Positions 20,872-29,988 of a stretch of 64,000 bases of DNA are shown piece by piece. The notes under the pieces are model-generated. The model did no database searches. It was given only the letters and a program-made list of their open reading frames with translations, and was not told the DNA's origin. The translations under genes were made by a program, and so were the position numbers. The first letter of the stretch is position 1; each line of letters begins with the position of its first letter. The DNA comes from Helicobacter pylori Shi112 (GTDB lineage Bacteria; Campylobacterota; Campylobacteria; Campylobacterales; Helicobacteraceae). The stretch lies in NCBI RefSeq assembly GCF_000277405.1, contig NC_017741.1, forward strand, positions 620,001-684,000. The letters are read 5' to 3'.

Positions 20872-20933
20872 ATCTAAAAAAGCATTAATCCCAGAGGGTA
20901 AGGCTAAAGAAAAGATTTTCTTAACTTGATAGA

Positions 20934-22247
20934 TTAGCCTAATAGTAACGCTCCAACCACTCCAAAAACAATCAAAGGGAGGTTATAGACTAAAAAAGTC
21001 GGCACGCATGTGTCATAGATATGATTGTGTTGGTTGTCTGCGTTAAGCCCGCAAGTGGGCCCCATGGTGCTATCGCTAGCCGGTGAGCCTGCATCGCCTA
21101 AAGCTGCGGCTATGCCGATGAGTAAAATCGTAGATTCTATGCTAAAACCTAATTTCGCGCATAAAGGGACATAAAACACAGCGATGATAGGAATAGTGCC
21201 AAAAGAAGTCCCTATCCCCATAGTGATAAAAAGCCCTACAACAAGCATTAAAAAAGCCCCTAAAAGCTTCCCTTGGACGACGCTTGTGATCGAATTCACT
21301 AAGCCCTCTATCGCATGCACTTTTTGCAACACTTCTCCAAACCCGCTAGCCACTAACATTACAAAAGCGATAAACGCCATCATTTTCACGCTATCATCCA
21401 TAAGCGAGTCTGTTTCTTTAAACTTAATGCCACGGCCTAATAAGATGATCGCTAACGCTAAAAAGGCGGCTAAAGGCATCGAATCGGTGGCTAATTGGAT
21501 CACAAACGCCACGATAATCCCTATAAAAGTCAAGTAGTCATGGTAGTTTAATTTAAGCGAGTCGTAATTTTCTATGTTAAAAGATTTTTCTTTGTAGTGT
21601 CTGGGTTTTTTGTATAGCGTTAATACAGCGACAAATAGCCCAACAGCCATCGCTAACCCCGCTATCCACATCACTCCTGTGATTTGCGCTAGGGTAGCGC
21701 TAACGCCATTAGCTTTTAATTGCTCTAAAATGGTGGTTTGAAAAATCAAGCCAAACCCTACAGGAAGCACCAAGTAGGGGGCTTGCAAACCAAAGGTTAA
21801 AGCGCAAGCGACCGCTCTTCTATCCAATTCTAGCCGGTTCATTAAATGCAAAAGAGGGGGGATTAAAATAGGGATAAAAGCGATATGCACCGGCACTAAA
21901 TTTTGCGAAAAACATGCGATGAAAGCGATCAAAAAGCAAAAAGTGGATCGCTTGTAGTTCATTAAGCCTATTAATTTACTCAAAGCGACTTTAATGAGAT
22001 TGCTTTTAGCGATCGCTACCGCTAAAGCCCCTAAAAGGATGTAGCTTAAAGCGATGTTTAAATTGCCTTTCATGCCATCTATCATTGCATTAAAACTCTC
22101 CGTGATCCCAAGCCCTCCCATAAGTCCTGCTATGAGAGTCGCACTTATCATAGAAAGCATGACATTGAGCCTTAAAAGGCTAAGAACGCACATGCAAATG
22201 ATAGCCACAAAGGCAGGATTGCTCCATATAGAGCTATTTTCTAGCAT
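20934..22247 (-). CDS. Na+/H+ antiporter family protein
   Basis: 437-residue inner membrane protein with about twelve hydrophobic segments; GDAGSPASDSTMGPT near the C-terminus and NLVPVHIAFIPILIPPLL match the Na+/H+ antiporter family around NhaC/YuiF. Direction of exchange and ion are inferred from family only. AAGGAG precedes the ATG. Its upstream region on the minus strand contains an unusual triple repeat (22276-22317). The MATE gene follows it directly and probably overlaps it. Confidence 0.85.
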   Translation of the reverse strand: MLENSSIWSNPAFVAIICMCVLSLLRLNVMLSMISATLIAGLMGGLGITESFNAMIDGMKGNLNIALSYILLGALAVAIAKSNLIKVALSKLIGLMNYKRSTFCFLIAFIACFSQNLVPVHIAFIPILIPPLLHLMNRLELDRRAVACALTFGLQAPYLVLPVGFGLIFQTTILEQLKANGVSATLAQITGVMWIAGLAMAVGLFVAVLTLYKKPRHYKEKSFNIENYDSLKLNYHDYLTFIGIIVAFVIQLATDSMPLAAFLALAIILLGRGIKFKETDSLMDDSVKMMAFIAFVMLVASGFGEVLQKVHAIEGLVNSITSVVQGKLLGAFLMLVVGLFITMGIGTSFGTIPIIAVFYVPLCAKLGFSIESTILLIGIAAALGDAGSPASDSTMGPTCGLNADNQHNHIYDTCVPTFLVYNLPLIVFGVVGALLLG

Positions 22248-22275
22248 TTTTGCTCCTTGTTAAAATGAAAATACC

Positions 22276-22317
22276 GCGCAAAAATGATAGAATTTTTGCG
22301 CTTGTTTAGCGCAAAAA
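22276..22317 (-). promoter_or_regulatory. Alternating inverted repeat (three GCGCAAAAA arms) upstream of the antiporter gene
   Basis: Plus-strand arms: GCGCAAAAAT at 22276-22285, its exact complement ATTTTTGCGC at 22292-22301, and GCGCAAAAA again at 22309-22317. The middle arm can pair with either neighbour, giving two mutually exclusive hairpins (loops of six and seven bases). The element lies between the amidase stop and the antiporter start, so it could be an attenuator-like switch in RNA or an operator in DNA; a -10-like TCTATCAT lies in the first loop region on the minus strand. Confidence 0.6.
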
Positions 22318-22373
22318 ACCACACCTACCATGTTTAATCCTTTCTAACCTTAAATTTTAAATTGATTGACTGA

Positions 22374-23252
22374 TTAAATATAGCGTTTCAACAAATCGTT
22401 ATAAAAATCAATACGCCTGTCTCTCAAAAACGGCCACATTCGGCGCACTTCTTCGGTGCGTTCTAAATCAATTTCTGCATACAAAATCTCTTCTTTATCG
22501 CTCGCTTTAGCTAAAAATTCGCCCAAAGCCCCCACCACAAAACTAGAGCCAAAAAAAGTGATGCCTCCCTTAATCGTGCCGCTAGGATCTAACTCTACGC
22601 CCACTCTGTTAGTCGCAATCAAAGGCAAGCCATTAGCGATCGCATGCCCTCTTTGGATAGTCTCCCATGCATTTTGCTGGCGTTTTTTTTCTTCATTAGA
22701 GTCTTCTTCTAAAAACCCTATCGCGCTAGGATAGATTAAAATTTCTGCCCCTTTTAAAGCCATAATCCTTGCTGCCTCAGGATACCACTGATCCCAGCAC
22801 ACCATAAGCCCTAATTTGCCCACGCTTGTAACAATAGGCTCAAAGCCCAAATCCCCCGGCGTGAAATAAAATTTTTCATAAAACCCCGGGTCATCAGGAA
22901 TGTGCATTTTGCGATACACTCCAGCGATTAATCCGTCTTTTTCAAACACAACAGCGCTATTGTGATACAACCCTTTAGTGCGCTTTTCAAATAAAGAAGC
23001 GATCAGCACCACTTGAAATTTTTGGGCTAAAGCGCTAAAAAAAGCCTTATCCTCTTCAAAATATTCGCCCAAATCAAAAAATTTAGGGTTTTCGCTCTGG
23101 CAAAAATAACTATAAGGGTTTAATTCTTGCAACACCACTAAATTGGTTTTAGGGTGTTTTTTTAGCGCTTGTTCAAGCAAGTTTGCTGTATGCTCTATGG
23201 TTTTTTTTCTAGAGCCGCAATAAGCATGCTGGAGGACGCTTGCACAAATCAT
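22374..23252 (-). CDS. Nitrilase-superfamily amidase, N-carbamoylputrescine amidase type
   Basis: 292 residues of the carbon-nitrogen hydrolase fold. The catalytic triad is visible: Glu in VLQELNPYSYF (about residue 43), Lys in YRKMHIPDD (about 115) and Cys in VCWDQWYPEAARI (about 152). The CWDQWYPE motif and YEKFYFTPGD are those of AguB-type N-carbamoylputrescine amidases, which end agmatine breakdown to putrescine. The 3 bp gap to the small acidic gene upstream indicates co-transcription. Substrate not proven. Confidence 0.88.
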   Translation of the reverse strand: MICASVLQHAYCGSRKKTIEHTANLLEQALKKHPKTNLVVLQELNPYSYFCQSENPKFFDLGEYFEEDKAFFSALAQKFQVVLIASLFEKRTKGLYHNSAVVFEKDGLIAGVYRKMHIPDDPGFYEKFYFTPGDLGFEPIVTSVGKLGLMVCWDQWYPEAARIMALKGAEILIYPSAIGFLEEDSNEEKKRQQNAWETIQRGHAIANGLPLIATNRVGVELDPSGTIKGGITFFGSSFVVGALGEFLAKASDKEEILYAEIDLERTEEVRRMWPFLRDRRIDFYNDLLKRYI

Positions 23253-23255
23253 TTT

Positions 23256-23402
23256 TCACTCTTCTTCATAATCAGAGCTATAGTCTTCATAATCGTCATC
23301 ATCATAGACATTCTTATAATCCCCATACTCTTCATCTTCTTCTTCAAAGCCCTCTAATTCTTCTTCTTCAAAATCTTCCAATTCGTCTTCGTAATCTTTC
23401 AT
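23256..23402 (-). CDS. Small very acidic protein
   Basis: 48 residues, of which most are Asp, Glu or Tyr (MKDYEDELEDFEEEE...). The ATG at 23402 has AAAGGAAG just upstream; longer in-frame starts up to 23459 run into the tcdA gene and have no ribosome site. It lies between tcdA and the amidase in the same direction. No family recognised; by order it is probably HP0756. Confidence 0.7.
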   Translation of the reverse strand: MKDYEDELEDFEEEELEGFEEEDEEYGDYKNVYDDDDYEDYSSDYEEE

Positions 23403-23430
23403 TTTGCTTCCTTTCATTGCTGATAATACC

Positions 23431-24090
23431 TTATTTGATAATGTCTTGCACGACTTCACTCGCTATTTGCAAACCAAAACTCGCCGTAACCGCATTAAAA
23501 CTCCCAAGCTCTATGCAATGCGGGACTTCAGGGCTAAAAACCACTTTAAAATCCCCTTTAAAGCGGCGTTTTTTTAAAAAATCCCTAAATTTACGCCCGA
23601 ATTTATCGCCATAGCTTTCCCACACGCTCCCCACTTGGATGTGTTTAGGGTTCAAGCGTTTCGCGCTCCCCATAGAGCTGATAAATTTCCCGTAAGCGAA
23701 ATTTTGACATTTGATCGCTAAGCTCGTTTTAATAGGCAAATCGTCCATGCAATCTAAAATGTAATCATAATCTCTAAAATTAAACGAATTTAAAAACGCT
23801 TCATCTATATGCAAATTCAAAGCTTGAATGCCCTTATAGAGATCTTGCAACACCAACACTTTAGATTCTCCTATCCTTTCTGATCCAATCTGGCGGTTTT
23901 GATTGGTAACATCAAACACATCTTTATCAATGATAGTGATTTGCCCTATCCCCACACGATACAAAGCGTCTAGTGCAAAGCCCCCAACGCCCCCCACGCC
24001 ACAGATTAAAACCCTTTGTCGGCGGATTTTTTCAAAATCGTTTTTAAACAACCACCTTATGCGCGTGAATCTATCTATGGGTTCAGACAA
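23431..24090 (-). CDS. tcdA: tRNA threonylcarbamoyladenosine dehydratase (ThiF/E1-like)
   Basis: 219-residue E1-like adenylating enzyme with the nucleotide motif GVGGVGGFALDALYRVG, DKDVFDVTNQNRQ and DCMDDLPIK. It is often annotated as MoeB or ThiF, but the short length and the sequence RFTRIRWLF at the start fit TcdA, which cyclises t6A37 in tRNA. The start is a TTG at 24090 (LSEPIDRFTR) with only a weak AAAGA upstream. Confidence 0.85.
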   Translation of the reverse strand: MSEPIDRFTRIRWLFKNDFEKIRRQRVLICGVGGVGGFALDALYRVGIGQITIIDKDVFDVTNQNRQIGSERIGESKVLVLQDLYKGIQALNLHIDEAFLNSFNFRDYDYILDCMDDLPIKTSLAIKCQNFAYGKFISSMGSAKRLNPKHIQVGSVWESYGDKFGRKFRDFLKKRRFKGDFKVVFSPEVPHCIELGSFNAVTASFGLQIASEVVQDIIK

Positions 24091-24142
24091 TCTTTAGCCT
24101 TCAATAAAAATAGTGCTTTTATTGTATCGTAGTTTAAAAAAT

Positions 24143-24382
24143 CTAAAACAAAAATTTTTGAATCTTTTTAGCCTTATGCATTTGTGATTGCAGTTCTTCT
24201 TTTTCTTTTTCCAATAATTCAATGCTTTGGGCTATCATTTCCTTAAGGCTTAAAAGCGTGTCTAAATCTAAGCTTTTTATTTGCTCTAAAGAAAGGTGCT
24301 CTATCAACGAAAAGGCAAGTCTAGAATCTTTTTTAATGAGAGCGATTTTAAAGGAATCTAATAACATGTCAGGCGAGTTCAT
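24143..24382 (-). CDS. fliT: FliT-like flagellar chaperone
   Basis: 79-residue, mostly helical protein overlapping the 3' end of fliS by 14 bases. Position after fliD-fliS and the small helical character fit FliT, the FliD chaperone; the sequence itself (IEHLSLEQIKSLDLDTLLSL...) is too short and divergent to be certain. It is the last gene of the flaG-fliD-fliS block. Confidence 0.6.
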   Translation of the reverse strand: MNSPDMLLDSFKIALIKKDSRLAFSLIEHLSLEQIKSLDLDTLLSLKEMIAQSIELLEKEKEELQSQMHKAKKIQKFLF

Positions 24383-24749
24383 CTGAATGGATTTCCCTCC
24401 ATGCTTCTAGTAACCCCCTAGCCACATTCAACACCAAATCAATCTTGCTCGCATCATTTTCCACATTGGCTTGCGTTAAAACTTTGATTTGATGGGTGTA
24501 TAAGCCTGTAAGATACACTGCCACTTCCCCCCCTTTTTCATAATCTAAAATATTCAACAATTCCGTGAAAATATCCGTAACCCTGTTAATATAATAAATC
24601 TTTTTTTCAATGTCTTCATTTTCAATACAGCGTTTGGCTTGCGAAGAAAATCTTAAAATCCCTTCATAAAGCATTTCAATGAGTTTTGCCGGGGATTCCA
24701 CACTCACTCGGTTATGCTGGTAGGCTTGATAAGCGTTAGCGTATTGCAT
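24369..24749 (-). CDS. fliS: Flagellin chaperone FliS
   Basis: 126 residues with the family N-terminus ANAYQAYQHNRVSVESPAKLIEMLYEGIL and the helical NILDYEKGGEVAVYLTGLY. FliS binds flagellin C-termini in the cytoplasm to stop early assembly and hands them to the export gate. It lies 47 bp after fliD and overlaps the FliT-like gene. Confidence 0.95.
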   Translation of the reverse strand: MQYANAYQAYQHNRVSVESPAKLIEMLYEGILRFSSQAKRCIENEDIEKKIYYINRVTDIFTELLNILDYEKGGEVAVYLTGLYTHQIKVLTQANVENDASKIDLVLNVARGLLEAWREIHSDELA

Positions 24750-24796
24750 AATGTTCCTTTATCCTTTAAAATTGATAACTCTTTTTTTAATTCTTT

Positions 24797-26854
24797 TTAA
24801 TTCTTTTTGGCCGCCGCTTGATCGATCATCATTTGCACGGAATTGAATTTTTGATTGGCTTTAGAAATTTGGCTATCATAAGCCGCAAAGCGTTCCGCCA
24901 TGATGTTGTAGCGGGTTTTTAAAAGCTCTTGAGCGTTTTCTTTGTCTTTGGTCAGGCTTTTAGCGTCTCTGTCTAGGGAATCTTCATAAATCTTTAATTT
25001 AGCGTTCCCTCCATCTATGAGATTGGCGATGACTTGATTGAATTTAGAAAAAATGCCCTCTTGGTGGATCTCTCTGCCCCCCATATCCTTGCTATCGCTC
25101 CCATAGAAAAAATCTTGAGTCGCTTTAGGATTAGAATTTAGCGCGCTACTCAATTTAGCCTCATCTAAACTCATCACGCCCTTATCGTCCAAACTAAGCC
25201 CGTATTTCATCAAGCTTTCTACCCCATTATCCGTATGCACGCTATAAGAAAACACATTATTAAGAGAAGATCGAATCGCGCGAATATCGCTCACGCCGTT
25301 AAAAATCCCAGCGATTTTAGTGTCAGCGTCATAACGAGTGTCTTCGTCCAGTTTAGGGATAAGCTCATTATAGGCTTTGACAAATTCAGTAAGGCTGTCT
25401 ATAATGGCTTGATTGTCCCTGCTCACGCTGATAATGGCAGGCTTATTAGGCTCTGTGGTTTGCTCTAAAGTGATATTAACCCCACTGATCACATCATTGA
25501 CCTCATTAGTGGGGCGTGTGATGCTCACCCCGTTATAAGTGAATGCTGAATCGCTCGCTTTTTGCAAATTTTTAGACATAAAAAGCGTGCCTTGCGAAGC
25601 TTCATAAGATTGCACCATGCCAGCACTTAAACCCAAATCCTTCAAACTGGCCTTGCCTAAAGCGTCCTCGCCCTTAATCGTTAGCATCCCGGTTTTAGAA
25701 TTGATCACAAGCTTGCCTTCGGCGTTCTTAAACGCATTCAAGCCTTCTTTGGAATTGATCGCTTGAATGATAGCGTCTGTGTTTTCTTCGCTGGTGTTGC
25801 TTTCTTTGGTTAAAGCGCTCAAATCCAGTTTTTGGCCATTCAAGCTAACCACCCCTTCTAATTTACCCTCTTTTATGGTGCGAGAGCTTTTCAATAAATC
25901 GCTTTCTTGGGTGGTGGTTTGCAAAAACCCAAGCTCTTTAGCCTTACTCCCTTTAATTTCAATGTTTCCCCCACGCCTGTCATTAATGATTAAAGACTCC
26001 CCCCCATGAAGAGTGTCTATAGAAATATCCCCATTAGCGATCAAATCTTTAAAATTAGGGTCATTTTCTAAAGCCTGCTCTATCGCTTTTTGGATTGCGG
26101 TGTTTTTTTGTTTGATAGAAGCGCTTTCAGGGAGTTCTAGCATGATGGGGACTTCATGCATACTCCCATCAGCCCCCTTTAAATTCAAACTCACTTCACT
26201 TTTTCCGCTCCCATCAACCCCCAAAGAAAGGGCGTTTTTGTTAGTGAGCGTGGATTGGAGGTGTGAGCCAAAATAGATGCGGTTGTCTTCGCCGGTGTTT
26301 TTGGTATTCACCATTAATTGGTAGGGGTCATTCCCTCCTGTTTTCATCACAATGCCCATCACTTCGCCGTTGGTAGCGTCCGTGATGCTTTGAGCCACAT
26401 CGCCTAAAGTCATTCCTGCTTTAATGTTAACGGCGTAGTCCTTGTTTTGCGTGTAAAATTTGAGTGTGGTATCCACTTGGCTAAAAATATCATCTCTTGA
26501 AGAAAATTTCGCCCCCAATTCGTTAATATCGCCTTGCGCTAAATTTTGCACATCCACTTTAATATCTTGAATAGGCACGCCAGCCCCCACGCTCGCACTC
26601 AACGCATCGCCTGTAACATTGCTTTTCCTGCTGATATAAGTGGAATAATCCGAAAGCGTTTTAACCGGGCCTTTTAGAGATGAAAGGAGCGTTTTAATTT
26701 CTACTAGGGCTTTTTGTTTTTCAACATTTTGCTCCATTTTCTTGTCTAAGGGGGCGATTAACGCTTTTTCATCGGCGTCCTTAAGCTTGTCAATCACATC
26801 GTAATTCAAAACCTTACTGCCAAGCCCTAATGAGCTTAATGAACCTATTGCCAT
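24797..26854 (-). CDS. fliD: Flagellar filament cap protein FliD
   Basis: 685-residue hook-associated protein 2 that caps the filament and folds flagellin subunits. N-terminal FliD domain (SLGLGSKVLNYDVIDKLKDADE) and C-terminal coiled coil (about 600-680; QISKANQKFNSVQMMIDQAAAKK) are recognisable; the middle is the variable surface part. It lies 16 bp after flaG. Length is usual for H. pylori. Confidence 0.97.
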   Translation of the reverse strand: MAIGSLSSLGLGSKVLNYDVIDKLKDADEKALIAPLDKKMEQNVEKQKALVEIKTLLSSLKGPVKTLSDYSTYISRKSNVTGDALSASVGAGVPIQDIKVDVQNLAQGDINELGAKFSSRDDIFSQVDTTLKFYTQNKDYAVNIKAGMTLGDVAQSITDATNGEVMGIVMKTGGNDPYQLMVNTKNTGEDNRIYFGSHLQSTLTNKNALSLGVDGSGKSEVSLNLKGADGSMHEVPIMLELPESASIKQKNTAIQKAIEQALENDPNFKDLIANGDISIDTLHGGESLIINDRRGGNIEIKGSKAKELGFLQTTTQESDLLKSSRTIKEGKLEGVVSLNGQKLDLSALTKESNTSEENTDAIIQAINSKEGLNAFKNAEGKLVINSKTGMLTIKGEDALGKASLKDLGLSAGMVQSYEASQGTLFMSKNLQKASDSAFTYNGVSITRPTNEVNDVISGVNITLEQTTEPNKPAIISVSRDNQAIIDSLTEFVKAYNELIPKLDEDTRYDADTKIAGIFNGVSDIRAIRSSLNNVFSYSVHTDNGVESLMKYGLSLDDKGVMSLDEAKLSSALNSNPKATQDFFYGSDSKDMGGREIHQEGIFSKFNQVIANLIDGGNAKLKIYEDSLDRDAKSLTKDKENAQELLKTRYNIMAERFAAYDSQISKANQKFNSVQMMIDQAAAKKN

Positions 26855-26870
26855 GTTTTACCTCTAATTT

Positions 26871-27230
26871 TTAGCCTTTTTCATCAAAGATAATGCCTAT
26901 CACATCGCGCATTCTTTGCATAAGCTCCACGGCTTCTTTAGAGGGTATTTCTCTTATCACCTTATCCCCATTAGCGTCTTTGACTGAAACCACTAACCCT
27001 TTGATCGTATCGTTATAACTAAAATTAATATCCGTGCCGATGCGCTTCATTTCTTCATTCAGACGCTCGCTCAATAATTCCAATTTGGGTTTGTATTGCT
27101 CAGGGTCTATCGTTGTTTTAGATTCATCAATAGTGTTTATAGTATTTGTGCGACTGATCTCTTTTGTGGGGGTTGTTTGAACGCTTGTGTGAGATGTGGG
27201 AATCCCAATCCCTTGAACTTCATTGACCAT
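26871..27230 (-). CDS. flaG: FlaG-family protein
   Basis: 119 residues; the C-terminal half (LNEEMKRIGTDINFSYNDTI, REIPSKEAVELMQRM) matches FlaG, which limits filament length. The ATG at 27230 stands five bases after GGAGG, better than an in-frame TTG at 27242. First gene of flaG-fliD-fliS-fliT, preceded by a FliA-type promoter. Confidence 0.93.
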   Translation of the reverse strand: MVNEVQGIGIPTSHTSVQTTPTKEISRTNTINTIDESKTTIDPEQYKPKLELLSERLNEEMKRIGTDINFSYNDTIKGLVVSVKDANGDKVIREIPSKEAVELMQRMRDVIGIIFDEKG

Positions 27231-27298
27231 AAAAACCTCCAAATTTTTCCATGCCTACAAGTATAATGATTTGTTTGTTTGCATGAACTCTTTAGCCA

Positions 27299-27325
27299 AT
27301 ATCGGCAATAAAAATGATTTGTTAA
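27299..27325 (-). promoter_or_regulatory. Sigma-28 (FliA) promoter of the flaG operon
   Basis: On the minus strand TTTAA, then 15 bases, then GCCGATAT (plus-strand 27299-27306) closely follow the sigma-28 consensus TAAA-N15-GCCGATAA. It lies about 70 bases before the flaG start. This puts the filament cap genes under FliA, as is known for late flagellar genes. Confidence 0.75.
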
Positions 27326-27328
27326 ATC

Positions 27329-28531
27329 TTAATTGCGCGCGATGAGTTCTAGGGGGTTGATGTGTTTTTCTTTCATGGTAACTTCAAAGCCCAAGCGTTG
27401 ATCAATGCGCCCTAAAACATAGCCTTTTTGGATCCGCATGCCGCTTTTAATGGTGGGAGCGATTTTATCCAGTTGAGAATAAATCGTGCGGATGCCGTTT
27501 TTATGCTCAATGATAACGACTTTTTTAAGCATGTTGATTTCTTTAGCGAACACGATTTTCCCATCTAAAACATTACGCACCAAAGCGTTTGGGGTTTTTG
27601 ACACTAGCGTAATAGACTCGCTAAAAATTTTTAAATTATAAACCGGATCAATATAGGGGCCAAATTTTTGCACCACTTCATAATCGTTCAAGGGAGCGAT
27701 CGTTTTTGGCCCGTTATAGCTCGTGGTGTTGATATTTTGATAAGAGCTCGCTACTTGTTTGACTTCTAAGGCTTGAGAAGATCTTTTCAAACTGACTTTT
27801 TCTTCATTTTCTCTGTTTTGTTTGATGATATTCAAGCGTTTTAAAAGAGCGTTTAAATTCTGGCGCTCTTTTTCTAAAAGGGTTAGGCGTTGGTTATAGA
27901 TCGCATAATCTTTTTGCATGCTCAAAATGAGCTTATCTTGTTCGGTTTTCAAGGATTTTAAGGTTACTTCACGAGTTTTTTGCTCATCTATGACAGATGA
28001 GATTTTTTGAATGCTGCTTTTGACTTTTAAAGCTTGCGCGTTGAGATCCTTTTCTTCTTGGCTTAGTTGCGACATTTTAGACAGAGTGCTTTGGTGCAAG
28101 TTTTCAAACGCTACTTGTAAGATAACATCATTAGAAGAGGCTAAATTCTGTCCCTTTAGGGCTTGTGAAAAAAGGAAATCCTGTAAAAGCGCATCAAACA
28201 CCCTCTTTTGTAAAAACGATCGCTGTTTTTGCAAACGATCTAAAGACTTGCGGTAGTTAGTTAGGACTTTTTCTTGTGCCAAACTTTCGTTACGATTTTT
28301 TTCAAGACTCTTTTTTAAAGCGATCATTTGGCGCTCCATCTCAGCTTTTTGAAGCTCTTTAGAGCGGATCGCTTCGCCTAAAGAACTCAAACGGCTGTTC
28401 AATTGGTTTTTTTCTTCATGGGTTTTTTTCAAAAGGGTTTCTTTATGTTGAATGTCTTTAGCAATATCGCTCACTTTTTGCGTGTTAGCTGATAGTAAGG
28501 TGGCTAACAAAAACACCCCTAATTTATACAT
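27329..28531 (-). CDS. EnvC-like periplasmic factor with degenerate LytM domain
   Basis: 400 residues: signal peptide, long coiled coil (about 20-255), C-terminal M23/LytM-like domain (about 285-400; KFGPYIDPVYNLKIF, GKIVFAKEINMLKKVVIIEHKNG). The zinc ligands of active M23 peptidases are missing: YSQLDKI replaces the usual HxH stretch. That is the pattern of EnvC, which activates amidases instead of cutting peptides. It is the last gene of ftsE-ftsX-envC, overlapping ftsX by 8 bases. Confidence 0.85.
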   Translation of the reverse strand: MYKLGVFLLATLLSANTQKVSDIAKDIQHKETLLKKTHEEKNQLNSRLSSLGEAIRSKELQKAEMERQMIALKKSLEKNRNESLAQEKVLTNYRKSLDRLQKQRSFLQKRVFDALLQDFLFSQALKGQNLASSNDVILQVAFENLHQSTLSKMSQLSQEEKDLNAQALKVKSSIQKISSVIDEQKTREVTLKSLKTEQDKLILSMQKDYAIYNQRLTLLEKERQNLNALLKRLNIIKQNRENEEKVSLKRSSQALEVKQVASSYQNINTTSYNGPKTIAPLNDYEVVQKFGPYIDPVYNLKIFSESITLVSKTPNALVRNVLDGKIVFAKEINMLKKVVIIEHKNGIRTIYSQLDKIAPTIKSGMRIQKGYVLGRIDQRLGFEVTMKEKHINPLELIARN

Positions 28532-29342
28532 GTCTAGTCCTCCAAGCTACAAGTAAAACAGAAACAAATGAGACCACAAGGCTAAAAAGCAGTCCCCATA
28601 AAAAATGGTTTAAAGCAAACGCGCCTCCTATAATACCCAAAGTATCCATCGTTTTTTCAAAACCTTTTTGCGAAGTGATATAGAGCATGAACATGGGGGC
28701 TAAAAAACTAGCGATTATAGAATCCATTAAAGCTATTTTATACAAAAACCCGTTTTTAAAAGACACCGAAGCCCCTAATAAATCCATAATCTCCAACCTC
28801 TCATGGTATTGATAGATCCAGATGCGGACTTGTTTAAACATCAATAAAACCGATAAGACAAAGACCACTAACGCAAAGATATAGACCGCTGCTTTAATAA
28901 AACTCAAAAGATCATACACTTGCATGTAAGTTTTGGCAAAAACTTCAACTTTTTGAACGCCAGGGATTTTGAGCAATTTTTCTTTAATGTTTTCTAAACG
29001 CTCTTGAGTGGGGAATGTGGAAAGTTGTAAAGAATAAAAAAAGGGTAAATTTTTTCTCAATTCCTTAAGCCCGTCCATGCCTAAAGTTTTTTGAAGAGGC
29101 TCTAAAGAGTAATTAGGATCAATTTCTTTTAACGCTACGATTTCGCTAAAATTTTGACGCAACAATTCCAAGCCTAATTTTTGCGTGCTGGCCAACACGA
29201 CCGAATAATCTTCAATCAATTTTTTTTCTTTTTGCTCTATCGCTTGATTGATAAATAACACGCACTCCAAACTAAACAATAACGCTACTAGGGGAATGAT
29301 AAAGGCTAAATGCTTTTTAAGAGTATTCATAAACTTCCCCAT
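28524..29342 (-). CDS. ftsX: Cell division protein FtsX
   Basis: 272-residue membrane subunit of the FtsEX complex. One membrane segment near the N-terminus, a periplasmic domain (about 40-140), and three later segments (about 145-170, 195-220, 240-265) give the FtsX layout. It overlaps ftsE by 26 bases and the EnvC-like gene by 8, a tight operon that suggests a fixed complex. Confidence 0.92.
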   Translation of the reverse strand: MGKFMNTLKKHLAFIIPLVALLFSLECVLFINQAIEQKEKKLIEDYSVVLASTQKLGLELLRQNFSEIVALKEIDPNYSLEPLQKTLGMDGLKELRKNLPFFYSLQLSTFPTQERLENIKEKLLKIPGVQKVEVFAKTYMQVYDLLSFIKAAVYIFALVVFVLSVLLMFKQVRIWIYQYHERLEIMDLLGASVSFKNGFLYKIALMDSIIASFLAPMFMLYITSQKGFEKTMDTLGIIGGAFALNHFLWGLLFSLVVSFVSVLLVAWRTRHV

Positions 29343-29988
29343 CTTCTATATAAAATTTTCGGTGATAAGCGCTAAAATTTTTAGGGAATTTGTGCGTAAC
29401 CACCACGATCGTAGCGTTTAATTGCGTGTTCATGCCCCTTAACAAGCTCCAGATTTTATCGCTAGAATAATCGTCTAAATTCCCGGTAGGCTCATCGGCT
29501 AAAATGAGTTCAGGGCAGTTCGCTATAGCTCTAGCCATAGCCACTCGCTGTTGTTCGCCTCCGCTGAGCTCTTTGGGGTAGCGGTTAGCCTTATGGCGTA
29601 AATCAATATGCCCTAAAAGTTTTTCTAGCTGCAAGCGGCATTCTTCTTTTTTAACGCCGCAAATCACCATGGGTAGTTTGATGTTTTGCTCAATCGTGTA
29701 ATCTTGGATCAATTTATAATCTTGGAAAACCACGCCGATATTTTTACGCAAATCTAAAATCGTTGATTTTGAGGCGTTATTCATGTTGATATTGCAAACT
29801 TCTAATTTGCCGCTAAAAAGTTTTAAATCCCCATAGAACGAACGCAAAAGCGTGCTTTTACCGCTCCCGCTAGGCCCTGAAATGAACACAAAATCCTTGC
29901 GTTTGATGCGTAAATTAGCATGCTTAATGACCGGTTCGTTTTGCTGGTATTGCAAGCACAGATTGTTCGCTGCGATGATCACACTCAT
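29317..29988 (-). CDS. ftsE: Cell division ATPase FtsE
   Basis: 223-residue ABC ATPase: Walker [10 protein letters not shown], signature LSGGEQQR, Walker [13 protein letters not shown], and the H-loop VVTHK. With FtsX it couples ATP hydrolysis to amidase activation across the inner membrane. The start overlaps the end of trmB by 4 bases. Confidence 0.95.
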   Translation of the reverse strand: MSVIIAANNLCLQYQQNEPVIKHANLRIKRKDFVFISGPSGSGKSTLLRSFYGDLKLFSGKLEVCNINMNNASKSTILDLRKNIGVVFQDYKLIQDYTIEQNIKLPMVICGVKKEECRLQLEKLLGHIDLRHKANRYPKELSGGEQQRVAMARAIANCPELILADEPTGNLDDYSSDKIWSLLRGMNTQLNATIVVVTHKFPKNFSAYHRKFYIEDGEVYEYS

